Of a DNA stretch of 64,000 nucleotides, positions 22,396 to 33,480 are shown one piece after another. The translations under genes were made by a program, and so were the position numbers. The stretch is taken from the NCBI GenBank assembly GCA_026826555.1, contig JAKSZT010040190.1, forward strand, positions 74,408 through 138,407, read 5' to 3'. Origin of the DNA: Tolypeutes matacus (taxonomy: Eukaryota; Chordata; Mammalia; Cingulata; Chlamyphoridae). The notes beneath the pieces were generated by a model. It was not told the DNA's origin. It was given only the letters and a program-made list of their open reading frames with translations, and did not search any database. The number at the start of each line of letters is the position of its first letter. Positions within the stretch are counted from its first letter, which is position 1.

Positions 22396-23865
22396 AAATG
22401 CAACCTGTAAATTATTTTAAATGTGCTCATCTGCAGAAAGGGAAGCAGCCTTTGAATGAACTGAATCAGGGTTTGGGCCCCTAACATGGGCTTCGTGAGA
22501 TTCTTTTAGCCTCGATCTGGTTTTTCCTTCAGAATATTTGAAGTTAATTTCCCATCAGGGCTTCAACATTCCCGCATTCCCCAATTCATTTCCTGCTCAG
22601 GGAAATACTGTGTGTGTGTCTTCAGCTGCTCTTGTTTTTTCCGATACGGACCCTACTATGTAGAAAAGAGCATCTGCTCTAAGGGCAGACGAAGCCTAGA
22701 AGAGACAAATTCAGAGGGAGAAGAGAAACTAAACATGGCTCTGCCCTCCACAATGTACAGTAAAGTGAGCAGATGAGACAGTACACGCGATAATTGCTTA
22801 ACACTCAGAGGTAAGGTGAAATTAAGAATAAATAGCTGTCCGCTGGAAGACAAGAGGTCATGTGCTAATGCCTTTGGTGATCTGAGATCCAGACCAAAGA
22901 GAGTAATCTCCCAGCAAAGTAAAAACAACTCCAAAGGTTCCCAGTGGACCAGTGGTGAGTGGGCTGCCTGTTCTTCAGAGATGAAAGACAATGGTTCTTT
23001 GATTCAAGTAACTAGAGTTGGGTGCCCCAGCTGAACTTGACCTCTGAAAAGAATGCAAGAAAACATGGCTTCTGTCCTTGGAAAAGTTAACAAAGTCCAT
23101 TAAGAGGGGAAAAAAATGACAGCAGTGGAGAACTGCCAGGGACAACGTGTAACGAAGGGAAGCGGTGTGTGCTGGAGTCCTGTGTGGACCACAGGAGTTG
23201 GAGAGGAAGCTGCAATCCTGGTCTGCTTTTCCTCCTAGCTCGAGGGTCCTCTAGAAGCGGAGAGGCCTGTGCTCACTAATGGGCCCTGCAATAAATTTAA
23301 CCTAGTTAATGTAATTGTGTAATTAAATCACTAAACCCCTGCACCTTGTTTAACCCAGGAGTTCCTCCTGTGTCAGGTCTCTTCCAGAAAGCCAGCCTTG
23401 GTGAGATTATTGTAGGGGAAGTAGCTTTGCTAGAATGTTAAGGAGGTATTTTGGATTTCAAAACATGCAGACAGTACCTGATATTGACCCTGTTGCCCCA
23501 GGTACATTTCCTTTTTCCTTATTGGAGAGAAAGTCTAACTTCCTGCGGTCTGGCTTATTTATCAGCTTGATTTTGCATTTGAAGGTAGCCTTTTCAGGTA
23601 TGCTCATCCCTCTTTTCCAGATTCCTCATTCAGAGCAAATACAGGATTTGCCTGGATAATACTGAGGCATGTGACTGCCAAACCCAATTTAGGGTTTGAT
23701 ACACAAGAATATAATTAGAAAAAAATAATATATATTTATGTGTCATATATTTTTACTTAATATGTTTTCAATACATAGTATTAATTTCTTTTAGTGTAAA
23801 GAGTTCTTTTTTCAACTTACCCATTATTTAAAAAAAAAAAAAAAAAAAAAAAAAGCAAAGAAATA
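22396..23865. other. Intergenic AT-rich sequence
   Basis: No recognised gene or clear repeat, apart from an A24 run at about 23,829-23,853, possibly the tail of an old retroelement. Confidence 0.4.
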
Positions 23866-24420
23866 CACCAAAATATTAGCATACATGGTTTTGATGAGGC
23901 TGTGGGTGTTGGTATTTTGCTTTGTTTTGTTTCCCTGTTGTGAACCTTTTCCATAGAAACCTTTAACACAAAATTGGGGGGAATATACAGTGAACCCATC
24001 CCTAACTTCAACAACTACCAATTTATGGTCAGTCCCATTTTGAATATATCATCTCCTTTTCCACACTACCCCTGTTATTCTAAAGTAAATGCTGGACATG
24101 ATAGCAAAGAATCAGATATTTTTATGATCCTCACATCAAACAGTTAAGAGATACATTTGCAAGGTTGAGAATTAAATTCTCTTTTTGAGTTGGTATAGGC
24201 CCCCATTGTCAACTTATTTTCTTTTTAGTGCCCCCTTTTTAGAATAATTTGTCTAGCCTTTCAAAATCCCTCTTATGTTTTCATAAAAATGTAGAATGGC
24301 CTCTGGAATTCCCAAGTTCCTATTACACACAAAAAATTGTTAGTAATAAACATATACATATTTAATTACATATTTAATTATACCTTACCTTCCTTATTCA
24401 AGAAAGGATTTCAAGCTTTT
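23866..24420 (-). mobile_element. Old L1 3' part, antisense
   Basis: 'gaacccatccctaacttcaacaactaccaattta' and 'cctgttattctaaagtaaatgctggacat' match the antisense L1ME-type 3' region. Diverged. Confidence 0.55.
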
Positions 24421-24785
24421 TAAACCAGTATAACAAAGTAGCAGGTTAACATGCCATAAAGGAAGAAAAAAACAATGGGACAAAAAATGACCAGAAATGA
24501 AATTAAAATGTATAGCATGACAACACACAAGGACACTAAATGTGGGCTATGGTTTGGTTTTAAAGTTTTGAATGGAAATCTTGTTAATTTTATAGCTCAT
24601 AGTTTCCATGAGAATGGGAATAAACCAAATTTTAATGGATTTAGGGATATTTGTAAAAAATAGAAATTTCTGCCTCGGTTCTTGGTAAGTAAAAACTATA
24701 TCACAAAGAGTGTTATTTTTCATATAATGGGTCTTACAATAAGGAAAGATGAATACCTCAAATAAAAATTTGGTAAAATAAATGA
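24421..24785. other. AT-rich spacer, nothing recognised
   Basis: No supported feature. Confidence 0.35.
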
Positions 24786-25330
24786 ATAAGCAATCAATTC
24801 ACCAGGGAAGAAATACAGAAATCCTTTAACCATGAATGTTGAACCTCACTAATAAAGCTGTACAACACCTTGCCATTTTTCACCCATTGAAAGTGTTTTG
24901 TTGTTTGCTTTTTCATGTTTGTATCCTGTGTTGGGTATCTACATTTTTTGGTGGGCAGTTGGACAGTATGTATCACAAGCCTTTGAAACTGGATAAACTG
25001 ATTACTTATTTGACGGAAATATTTTTAAGGAAATAATTGTAGGCGTTTGAAAATATTATCTACACAAGGATGTTCTTCACAGCATTGCCCATAAAAATGA
25101 AAAATTAAAAACAACCCAATATTCAACAATACCAGTTTTATATGGGATATCCACAGTCATTAAAACTTTTGCAAAAGAACAGGTAACTACTGGGCAAGAG
25201 AATCATAAGGCTTTAATTTTAAAAGCAAGTTAGCAAACTAGGACACACTACCTTTTTGTAAAAATGTATATTTCCTGGCTTACAGAAAAGACTAGGAGAA
25301 AATATATCAAAATGTTGTTAGTGGTATGGA
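24786..25330 (+). mobile_element. Old L1 ORF2 end / 3' UTR fragments, sense
   Basis: 'caattcaccagggaagaaatacagaaatcctttaacc' and 'acaaggatgttcttcacagcattgccca...acaacccaatattcaacaatacc' are decayed ORF2 C-terminal and 3' sequences of an old L1. Confidence 0.55.
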
Positions 25331-25899
25331 TAATTTCCAATTTTATTTTCTGAATTCGTGTGTGCTTTGCAAAAAGAAAAAAAAAAATCAATATTACTGA
25401 GGTCACTCTGCCATGTCGAGAATCACTTCTTGGCCAATTTCCTTCCCATAGAGCAATACCTCATGAAAGAAAAGATAGCAATCTCCTATATTGAAAGGAG
25501 GCAAATTAGGGGACCACTGTTCCCTGTACCTCTCACTTGTCATTGTAATGATCGAAAATAGTGGATAAAAGCAAGGACATAGATAGAAATCTAAGATGGG
25601 GTTTACCAAAACTATTTCCTCAAAAGAGATCTTAGAGCTAGAAAAAGGAAAACTTTGAGATTAATACAGTAAGTAACCTGTCCGGACAAAGCCTAATCAA
25701 AATTCCCAAATCTGTGCTTTCACCCTCTAAACTTCACAGTCCAAACTACAGCAGTTAAGAAATAAAAATAGTCTCTCTCTCTTTGCTTCTTCCCCCACAA
25801 AAAAAAAAAAAAAAGAAATAAAAATAAACACAAACTACCCAGTGCCCCTAACCCGCTTTGTAAGTAGAGGTTCCCTTCAGATGTTGGTCGTGGGCACCC
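25331..25899. other. AT-rich spacer, nothing recognised
   Basis: An A15 run at about 25,800-25,815 may be a retroelement tail. No gene. Confidence 0.35.
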
Positions 25900-26580
25900 A
25901 CGACGCTTTCGGGCACAGGCTAGGCGGCCACTGGGCCGCAGAGGTGGCTTAGCAGAGTTCTCGGTCTAGTGGGAAGAAGGCTTTACGCAGCGCTTATTCC
26001 CAGCATCCGACCAGGTGAGCTCGGGCCTTGCAGGGCAGCTCAGGCGCCTGGGCGCGGAGCCGGCTCTGCCCTCAGCCTGGGGAGCGGCTCCCGCCTGGTG
26101 GGAGCCTGTGGCCCGCGGCGAGCGGGGGGCCGAGCGGGGAGCGAGCGGGGAGCGAGCGGGGGGCCGAGTGGGCCCCTCCAGCCGCCTCCGCGCCCGAGGA
26201 CGCCTTTCCCGAGCGGCCGCGACAGCGGGCATGAGGCCAGGCCGCAGGACCCGGGGCTCTGGCTGGGGGCTTCGCTTGGGCCCCTCGTCGTCTCACGCAG
26301 AGTCCGTGTGTCGAGGCTGCCGCGCTCAGCCTTCCACGAGGACGAGCGGCTGGAAAGCAAACCAAGCAGCGAAAGCAAAACGTGGTTCCCGAAATCCGGG
26401 CGAGGCGCGGGAAACGCTCGCGGCCCGCCTCAGGGGGCGGGCGGCCGCCAACAGTTTTCCTTCTCCCGCTAAGGCTGTTCCCCTTTTCAATCCACAGGCG
26501 GTTTTCCTTTCTGGCGGGGACCAAATACGTCATCGGCGGCGGGTGTGAGCGTCATCGGCTTGCGCGAGAATTTCTACTTT
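25900..26580. promoter_or_regulatory. CpG-rich block upstream of tRNA-Leu
   Basis: High G+C with frequent CpG, including a local triplication of gagcggggagc-type sequence at about 26,119-26,165. It is open in several frames, as GC-rich DNA often is, without a recognisable domain. It could be a promoter of an unannotated transcript or a hypomethylated domain maintained by the tRNA gene. Confidence 0.6.
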
Positions 26581-26609
26581 AAGGATAAATCTCGCTCCTT
26601 CTCTCGTGT

Positions 26610-26715
26610 GTCAGGATGGCCGAGTGGTCTAAGGCGCCAGACTCAAGCGCAGCTTCCTCGATCTGGGGGTTCTGGTCTCCGAATGGAGGCGTGGGTTCGA
26701 ATCCCACTTCTGACA
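26610..26715 (+). tRNA. tRNA-Leu(CAA), intron-containing
   Basis: Starts GTCAGGATGGCCGAGTGG and ends CCCACTTCTGACA; the 7-bp acceptor stem GTCAGGA pairs with TTCTGAC (one G-T). A box ggccgagtgg and B box ggttcgaatcc are intact. The anticodon stem CCAGA/TCTGG encloses anticodon CAA at 26,644-26,646. An intron of 22 nt lies at 26,648-26,669, after position 37, where nuclear tRNA-Leu(CAA) genes carry theirs. The long variable arm TCTCCGAATGGAGG confirms a class II tRNA. In human a tRNA-Leu(CAA) gene also lies near TRIM27, so position is conserved. All key positions look functional. Confidence 0.97.
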
Positions 26716-26721
26716 CAGTAA

Positions 26722-26729
26722 TTTTTTTT
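26722..26729 (+). terminator. Pol III terminator of tRNA-Leu
   Basis: Run of eight T starting 7 bases after the tRNA 3' end, a strong RNA polymerase III stop. Confidence 0.9.
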
Positions 26730-26859
26730 CCTTCCCCCCCAATTCGGGAACAAATATCTAGTAGTTCGAGTACTATAAATAAAGGTGCACGAAGCAATAT
26801 ATTTTAAAAGCTAATCTTCAACATTTTGTCGTAGCGGCAACCCTGAAAAAATTGAACGC

Positions 26860-27150
26860 AGGAGCATCGCGATAGTTTTTGGGAGTCGCGAGATTTGCGG
26901 TGGGGGGGGAAAAACGCCCACTAAACCCCGGTGGTCACCAGCGGTTGCCCCGCCTGCTGTCTCGCGAGAAGAGCCTGAAGTCTCGAGGTACGGGATCCCA
27001 GCTGCTAGCTGCGGCGCTGGCGAGCCGGGCGGGGAAGGTAGGCGACTGCGGCTGCGCTGCTGCCCGGCGCCGCCTGCTTTGTCCCAGACCCCGGCCCTCG
27101 CCCGGGTGTTGCGAGCTGCGCTTTCCCGCCAATCCCACCCACCCCTTCGG
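26860..27150. promoter_or_regulatory. CpG-rich block with TCTCGCGAGA element
   Basis: GC/CpG-rich stretch with the palindrome TCTCGCGAGA at 26,960-26,969, a known promoter element of CpG-island genes bound by BANP. A donor-like ggggaag/gtaggc follows near 27,035, so a noncoding first exon is possible. No coding exon is evident nearby; the next on this strand is the SCAN-ZNF gene 10 kb away, which has its own CpG island. Confidence 0.6.
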
Positions 27151-27840
27151 CTGAAGGCCGTGCTGTCTGGAAATTCTGCACAGATCCATTCTCAAAAGTC
27201 GAGGGAGTAGTTCTGACGTTTCCTTCCTGCTTTGCACACCCATGCTTACCTGGGCATCTGATAGTTGTTTTATCTCTTCAGCCACAACTGAGTACCATTT
27301 TAACGCCAATTACATTCAAATGTATAGAATAAAACATGAAAGTTGCTACCTTCCTTCCCCAAATGTAATCGCTGTCAATGGTGTATTTCTTTACAGTTCT
27401 TTTTTCTTTGCATTCATATATATGCAATTATAAATTTGGTGGTTTTTTTTTTAAACAAAGTGGTCATACTATACATACTATTCTGATTCTTTTCCCACTT
27501 ATTGTATCTTAGAATCTTTCCCTGTGAAGACTCATTTTCTTTCCTTAAAAAGGAAATATTGGAAATTATTCCACAGAGAGGATTGTATTTTATTTAACCA
27601 CTTCTTTTTTGCTGGAGGCATTTCTAATTATCATGCATCAATGAGTGCTTATTAATATGCCAGGGATGCAGCCCCTGGGATATGGCAGTGGGGAAAAAAA
27701 GTTTTTGTCCTTGTGAAACTTTATCCTAGTTAAGTGATGTATTTCTTTAAGTGACTTTGATTCTGCCTCAGGAGCACCACATTCTAAGATTTCCTCAACT
27801 TTCAGAAGAATATAGATCCTGGATCTTTAGCCTAGACATC
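27151..27840. other. Intergenic, AT-rich
   Basis: 27,640-27,730 resembles an ancient LINE2/MIR-like piece ('gagtgcttattaatatgccagg...gatatggcagtgggg'). The remainder is unassigned. Confidence 0.4.
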
Positions 27841-28400
27841 TGTGGCAGTTTTGAGATTATTTATGAAACACAAAAAAAAGAAAGATTATGTTTCTAAACT
27901 AATCTATTCTGGGTGTGATACCCTTTGACTATAATGGATTCAGTTGAGGAGCCCTTGATTAAATTACCTGTTAAGATTAAGGCTTTGATTTGACCACAGC
28001 AGTAAGGCCTGACTCAGGTTGAGTCCCCACACCCTTGGTGGGCTGATAGAAACAGACACTCACTCAGAAAGACCCAGGGAAGATAAGTAGCTCTGTCATC
28101 TTTAATCCTGGGGCCCAGGAGAGAGATGAGCCATTCCCCTGACAGTTTGCAGCTGGTACAGAAAGGCTGGAAAGACAGAGCCCTAACCAGGGGAGAGAGA
28201 GAGGACTGGAAGCCGGGAGGGAAAGGAGAAACCAGGCAGAGATCAGTGACCATCTTGCTTCAATACGTGGCAACTGACTTTGGCGAGAAACAACCTTGAG
28301 TTGGACTATTTAAAGTTTTGTTACTGTAAACTTTTACCCCTTTTAAAAGCCAACAGATTTCTGGTACTTTGCATCAGCACCCTTTGGCAGACTAATAAAA
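27841..28400 (+). repeat. Unnamed ~560-bp interspersed repeat, copy C
   Basis: Opens TGTGGCAGTTTTGAG and ends ttggcagactaata, the opposite orientation to copies A and B. Shared features are 'gggtgtgatacccttt', 'ttgattaaattacctgttaa' and 'tttctggtactttgcatcagcacc'. The five bases acatc precede the element and recur just after its end, compatible with a 5-bp LTR-type duplication. Confidence 0.7.
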
Positions 28401-28850
28401 CATCTAATGCCAGTTGTTGATGATTCAAAACACAGCTATCTATTTCTCTTCCTTATGAGCATGAGTGACTACTCATTTGATTGATTATCTTAATAGTTAA
28501 AATGTGAGACATGGCAGGAGAAAAGAAAGCTGGTTCCTTTGACAATAGAATTTTCAGGAGCCCTTCATCATGGACAAGATGTAATTGTTCTGTTTGGGAG
28601 TCCACAACCTAAGTTCACATGGCTAGAACCAAATGGTTTCAATAGCTGGAAAATAGGTTCAGCTTCCTGCCATAGTTAAATTAACTGTAGGTAGATGAAA
28701 TTTGAAATGAAATGTGAAAGCTTAATTAGGGAAAATGAAAATAATTCTCACAAGATTATTAGTAAATACATAAAAGTATAGAGCATGATATAACATGTGC
28801 ATATTCTAAAAGGAATTCTAAATTTGCCTTCAGGCCCTGGGTTACAGAAT
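28401..28850. other. AT-rich spacer, nothing recognised
   Basis: No feature supported. Confidence 0.35.
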
Positions 28851-29490
28851 GGCTCCCTGCCAAGAAGATGCACAAGGCCCTATACTGATGCAATCAGACT
28901 TCAAGAATGTGCATCTTGGAGAACAAGATTTACAGGATAAATAGGACAAGAAAAAGAGGCCTAAGCTCTGACCAATCAGTTTCGGACAAGTTTCCTCTTG
29001 TAACCGAGAGTTAAGAATTAACAAATGACGATTTTTTAAAATTTTATTTTCTAGTATATTGTAGAATAGACAAAAGTTAAAAATTACTGAAATTTGCTGA
29101 ACTTGTTTATACTTCCGATTGTGTTGGTTGTTCTACCCTAGTTTACACTTGCTGTTGTAATGGTAACCACTCCACCTTCCCTTGTTGGAATCCATAAAAA
29201 TCCTAAACTCCTTAGACAGATTTTTAGGCCTGCTTCGTGCTTAGCAAAAAAAAACTCTTTCTCTCTTTGGGACCCCAGTGTCTCAGGAATTGGTCATTTG
29301 AGCACTTTTGTTCAGTAACTCTTCTTCCTCAATGTCCACTAGAAGAAAGCACGCCTGACAACCATCATTCCCCTGTTTTGGTGGGCTAAATTCCCAATGC
29401 CCCCTGAATGCTTTGGAACACCTGCTTTCACTGGGTTTGCCCAATTGGTGAATTGTTGTACTGTTAATAAAGCTCTTTTCTTCATCCTTA
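28851..29490 (+). mobile_element. Probable ERV-type LTR, plus strand
   Basis: LTR-like layout: 'gttggaatccataaaaatcc' promoter-like segment, then a poly(A) signal AATAAA at 29,466-29,471 followed by gctcttttcttc. A second copy lies inverted at about 32,255-32,690; for example ttgtaaccgagagttaagaa here matches the complement of ctcaactcttggttacaca there. No internal viral genes are visible. Exact ends not determined. Confidence 0.65.
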
Positions 29491-29506
29491 CGGTAGCAGT
29501 TCTTTT

Positions 29507-29922
29507 TTTTTTTTTTTTTTTAAAGATTTTATTTATTTACTTTATCCATTTTAAACCCCCCCTTCCCCATTTGCTGTTTTTGTGTCCATTTGCTGGGCAA
29601 TTCTCTGTGTGTGTTTCCTGCCATCTCTTCTCATCCTCCTCCTCCAGTCTTCACCAGGATTCGATCCTGGAGACCTCCGATGTAGGAGAGAGGTGTTCTG
29701 CCGCCTGCGCCACCTCAGCTCCTGGCTTCTGGAGCTTTCGGAGCATCTCGTCTTGTCTCTCCTCTGTTACGTCATCATCCTGCTGCATGGCTCCCGGGGT
29801 CCGACAGCTCAGCGGCACACAGAGCCTGGCAGCCCATGCGCCTTCGAGAGGTCCCGGGGATCGAACCCAGGTCCCTCCATATGGCAGACGGACACCCAAC
29901 CATTTGAGCCACATCCGCCCCC
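29507..29922 (-). mobile_element. Dimeric tRNA-derived SINE with TSDs
   Basis: One insertion flanked by the 16-bp duplication cggtagcagttctttt at 29,491-29,506 and 29,923-29,938. On the minus strand it has two tRNA-like heads: the first from about 29,922 (ggatgtggctcaaatgg, B box ggttcgatcccc), then a spacer, then a second head from about 29,735 (agctgaggtggcgcagg, B box ggatcgaatcctgg), then body and A-tail. About 415 bp, double the usual SINE here. Confidence 0.85.
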
Positions 29923-29938
29923 CGGTAGCAGTTCTTTT

Positions 29939-30479
29939 GACAATGTGTACCCACTGCCCTCATAGGAATTTTTCCAGAGCTGCAGACAAAAATATCTTTG
30001 AAGATGCAGAGAAGTTGTACTTCTTGCTGGAGAACAAGGTGAGATAGAAAAAAACCAGGAAGATAGTATGAGGGAAGGACTATAGCATCCACACACCCCA
30101 CCCCCATTCCTGCTCCACTCACAGGTGCTTCTTGGAGTCATTGGGAAGACTCGTTCGGCACTCCTTCTGTTGCCGGATTTTCTCTAGGTTCTTGGCTAAG
30201 CTACATAAAATGAATTTTAAGAGAAAGCTAGTTTAGTTAGGCCAGTAATTTATTAAGGAAGGGAGGGAAGAGAAATGGGGAAAAATAACAGATTATGGGT
30301 CCCAGGTAGAGAGGAAAGGGGCTGAAGAGGGATAAAGAGGGCTGATTTACAGACCACAGTTCCCCACTACAGATTACAAATGCCCAGGTTTACTTGCTAA
30401 TCCAGGCAGCAGGGAAGAAGGCAAGTGTTAGAGGTTCCCCTGCACTAGGTTTGCAATAACTAACAAGCGTGACTCAGTT
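29939..30479. other. Spacer with possible inverted LTR piece
   Basis: 29,939-30,180 continues flanking sequence. 30,185-30,470 ('ggccagtaatttattaaggaaggg') would carry AATAAA on the minus strand and may be part of a reversed LTR. Uncertain. Confidence 0.35.
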
Positions 30480-30910
30480 TCCCTGACATGCACTGAAGAA
30501 AGACAACCCCTCCCCATAGCCTACATGCCTGAAAGCACAGCACTTCCCTAAAGGTTGAACACAGAAACCACATGGAGACGGTAGTAAAATGGGATGGAGA
30601 CCTTCACCCCCTCCAGATCAAAGCACCACCTGCTTCTCCAGCATTCCAAGAAAACCTAACTCCCTAACCCATTACCCTCTAGGTATACAAGGGGAAATTT
30701 TTGCCTCTAGGGCTTCCTATTGGCCCCTGCACCTCACTGGGACCCTCGACCCCCTCCCACCAACCATCATTTCCCCGCCTAGGAAGGTACTGTATACATT
30801 CATATGCCCCCTTCCAGGGGCTGGCTGAAGTCTATTCTTCAGAGCCCCTCAGTTGGGAAGGCTTCTCAATAAACTTCCTGCCTGCAATCATCAGTCTCCA
30901 CGTCCCAGCG
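30480..30910 (+). mobile_element. Probable ERV-type LTR (second family)
   Basis: LTR-like end with AATAAA at 30,868-30,873 followed by cttcctgcctgcaatcatcag, a layout typical of gammaretrovirus-like LTRs. Upstream is pyrimidine-rich U3-like sequence. Start is uncertain and no viral coding sequence is present, so possibly a solo LTR. Confidence 0.6.
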
Positions 30911-32254
30911 AGCAGCAGCTGTTCTCCAACAGCAAGAGCAGGGGGCAGGTTGGGCCTTTGCACTCGTTTTTTTAAAAACATTTATTACCCCCTTGCTAAT
31001 GACAGGGAGTCATCCCAGCTGTTTGCTATTTTGATTGATTGCCCCACCCATCAATCCCCAGGGAGGGCCCAATGATAAGCCCTGGAGAATATCCGGGACT
31101 TCTCCTTGATTCCAGAGGAAATCTCTCTCCGAATGGGAGTTCTCACAAGGATCTTCCAGCAGCCATCTTGTGGGGTATTCGGCCACATGGGCTTCCTGCC
31201 AGGTTCCAGATCCATCTAGTGATCCCCTGTTTTACTAGCCTGCCTCACTTCCACCTCTCCTTTGCTGCTCCCCACAGAAGGAGGAATGATCCGAGTAAGA
31301 GTTACTAAGAGTTTTCACATTTTTTGACATACCTTCCTCTTTTGGGTGGAATTAATGTTCAACTCTGCTTCTGTGTTCTCCCTCACCTTTCTGCCTTGGT
31401 GTTTTTAGGGTACCTGGTCCATCATACAGCTGCCTGAGAGTTGTCTAATGGGTCTCAGTGTCCAGACACGAGAGGAAGGAGGAAAAAAGCTCACTCTAGC
31501 TTCATGTCCAAACCAGGCTCTTCAACCCACATTTACCAGCAATGAAGCTGCTATTTTCTTTCTGCCAGTGGTACATATATGTTCCAACTCTTTCCAATCT
31601 GTTAAAGGGTATTTTTTTTTTTTTAAGGTAAAATGCTGGCTCTCATAAAAATAAAAATAAATGTGTCAAATACTTTTAACTCATGAAATAATGAGGGAAT
31701 CAGTAAGATGCCCTACCTGATTCAAAGGAAAATTCAGAGCTCCACAAATTTATAGGCAATCTGGAATGCTGAAATAAATTTACAAATAGATTTTTTTTAA
31801 AACTATCAATATCCATGGCAATGATCATTTCATTACATTCACTGGGCACAATCATTTGCATTTCTATGGCTTGGAATCCTTTGCATTATTATTGGTTTTC
31901 TCTACAACTTAAAGAGTTGTAAATTAACTCAAAATCAAAAAGCTGCCTCAGGCAAAGTACCCAGGAATCGTATTTTTTGGCCCAGTTCAAACTCTTTCAC
32001 AAAGTTTTCCCCTGGCAAAACTTACGGGGAATATAAACGTGATTATTACCTTAAAAACCCAACACACTCTTCCACAGCTGAGCTAGTCACAAAATATTTG
32101 AGATTTTTAGAGTGGAATTTATTAAAAAGTAGAGAATACAAGCCACTGTCTCACCACCTCTCGTTAAGCATCCTACTATTGGAAATAATTCTCTAGGCAT
32201 CAGTGTCCTCCCTTTTGTATGTAAAAATAACTAGAATTTCTATCTGATTCAGTT
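30911..32254. other. Repeat-flanked spacer, nothing recognised
   Basis: 30,970-31,310 is moderately GC-rich, possibly more ERV-derived sequence, though I cannot identify it. 31,310-32,250 is AT-rich. No gene. Confidence 0.35.
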
Positions 32255-32690
32255 GTTACCAACCAAATGAGGGGTTCTTTCCTGCCTGATGTGCTCCAGA
32301 TGACTAATTCCTGAGACACTAGGGTTTCAAAGAGACAGTTTATTGCTAAGTGCGTAGCAAGATCAGACAGCCTATTGGCCTAAAACCTGTCTTCCCGAGT
32401 CTAAGGAGTTTAGGGTTTTTATGGATTCAAACAGGGGTGCAGGCATTGGGGGTGGGGATGGAGTGGTTACCATTACAATAGCAAATATAAACAAGGCTCA
32501 GACTAACCTGGAATAACCAGTCTAGGGAGTTACAATAATTTCAGGTATTAACGTTTGGCTATTCTATAATATACTGTTAAAGTAAGAGGGGAAAAGCATC
32601 TATATAATGATTTGGGAATCATAATCATTTGTTAATTCTCAACTCTTGGTTACACAATCATTTATGGTTGAAGTACTAGCCTCAGAAGGC
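32255..32690 (-). mobile_element. Probable ERV-type LTR, minus strand (same family as 28,851-29,490)
   Basis: Complement of the LTR at 28,851-29,490: 'gacactagggtttcaaagagac', 'taaggagtttagggtttttatgga' and 'gtggttaccattacaatagc' all find their reverse complements there, with indels. The two copies are therefore inverted relative to each other about 3 kb apart. Confidence 0.65.
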
Positions 32691-33337
32691 CCTGCTGATT
32701 TCTTCTGGGAAAACTTCCTCTTTGTTTCTCATTTCCTTTCTTCCTTCTCTTCTCCCCACTTCCTCTCTTCTTTTCCCTTTTCCCTCCAATCCGGTTTTAA
32801 TTCCTAGGATGCTGGGCAGTCTCTGCTCATGTTACCCCCACAAAACTATTTTCTCCCAACAAGGAGAATAAAGTGGGCTGCTGATTATTTAAAAGAACGA
32901 AAAGGAGATTTTAAAACCCTTTCAAAATTTATAGTGGAAGATATATGCTCTTACCCCAAATCCATTCTATATGCCTGGATTTACCCTACTGCTCGCTGCA
33001 ATGTTTGCATTTCTGATTCTTTCTTGGAATAAGGGTTAATTATCCTCTGAAGAGCTTTCACAAAATGAAAGGAATTTCCCATTCTCACTTCCCTATATGA
33101 AGTGAAGTGCTAATTATCTGTAAGTGGCATAGAGGAAATGCCTGTTTTTAAAGCACTTTTCTTCAGAAACATCCAAGGGCACCCCATCCTCCCAATATTG
33201 CTTGGCTTTCTGAAGAAAACCTATGGTGAACTCCCCGAGGGCAAGTGTCAGTAGTGTGAGATTAGAATGACCAAAGAATTTACTAACATCTGATTTGCTT
33301 GAACTTCCCTTCTACCTAGGGAATTAAAAGAACAAGG
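32691..33337. other. AT-rich spacer, nothing recognised
   Basis: A pyrimidine-rich tract at 32,715-32,800. No gene seen. Confidence 0.35.
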
Positions 33338-33480
33338 GAGCTGGGAGGCTCAGGCGATGAGGCACCTCCCTCCCCCGGGGTGGGGGGCGTCGGTCCGGGG
33401 TCCCAGTTGGGTTCCAGGTGGCTCCAGAGAAGAAGCCCAGCACACAACAAATGCAAACAAAGAAACAGGTTAACAGAAGG
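33338..33480 (+). mobile_element. Diverged tRNA-SINE
   Basis: 'ggagctgggaggctcaggcgatgaggcacctccctccc' resembles the second head of the dimeric SINE, and 'agcccagcacacaacaaatgc' resembles the tail body at 62,070. Boxes are eroded. Confidence 0.55.

Noticed and set aside
26015..26548. Long overlapping frames on both strands in the CpG block
   Set aside because: GC-rich DNA has few stop codons; the peptides are low-complexity Arg/Gly/Pro/Ala with no domain.
29651..29914. An 87-codon frame on the minus strand
   Set aside because: It lies wholly within the dimeric SINE.
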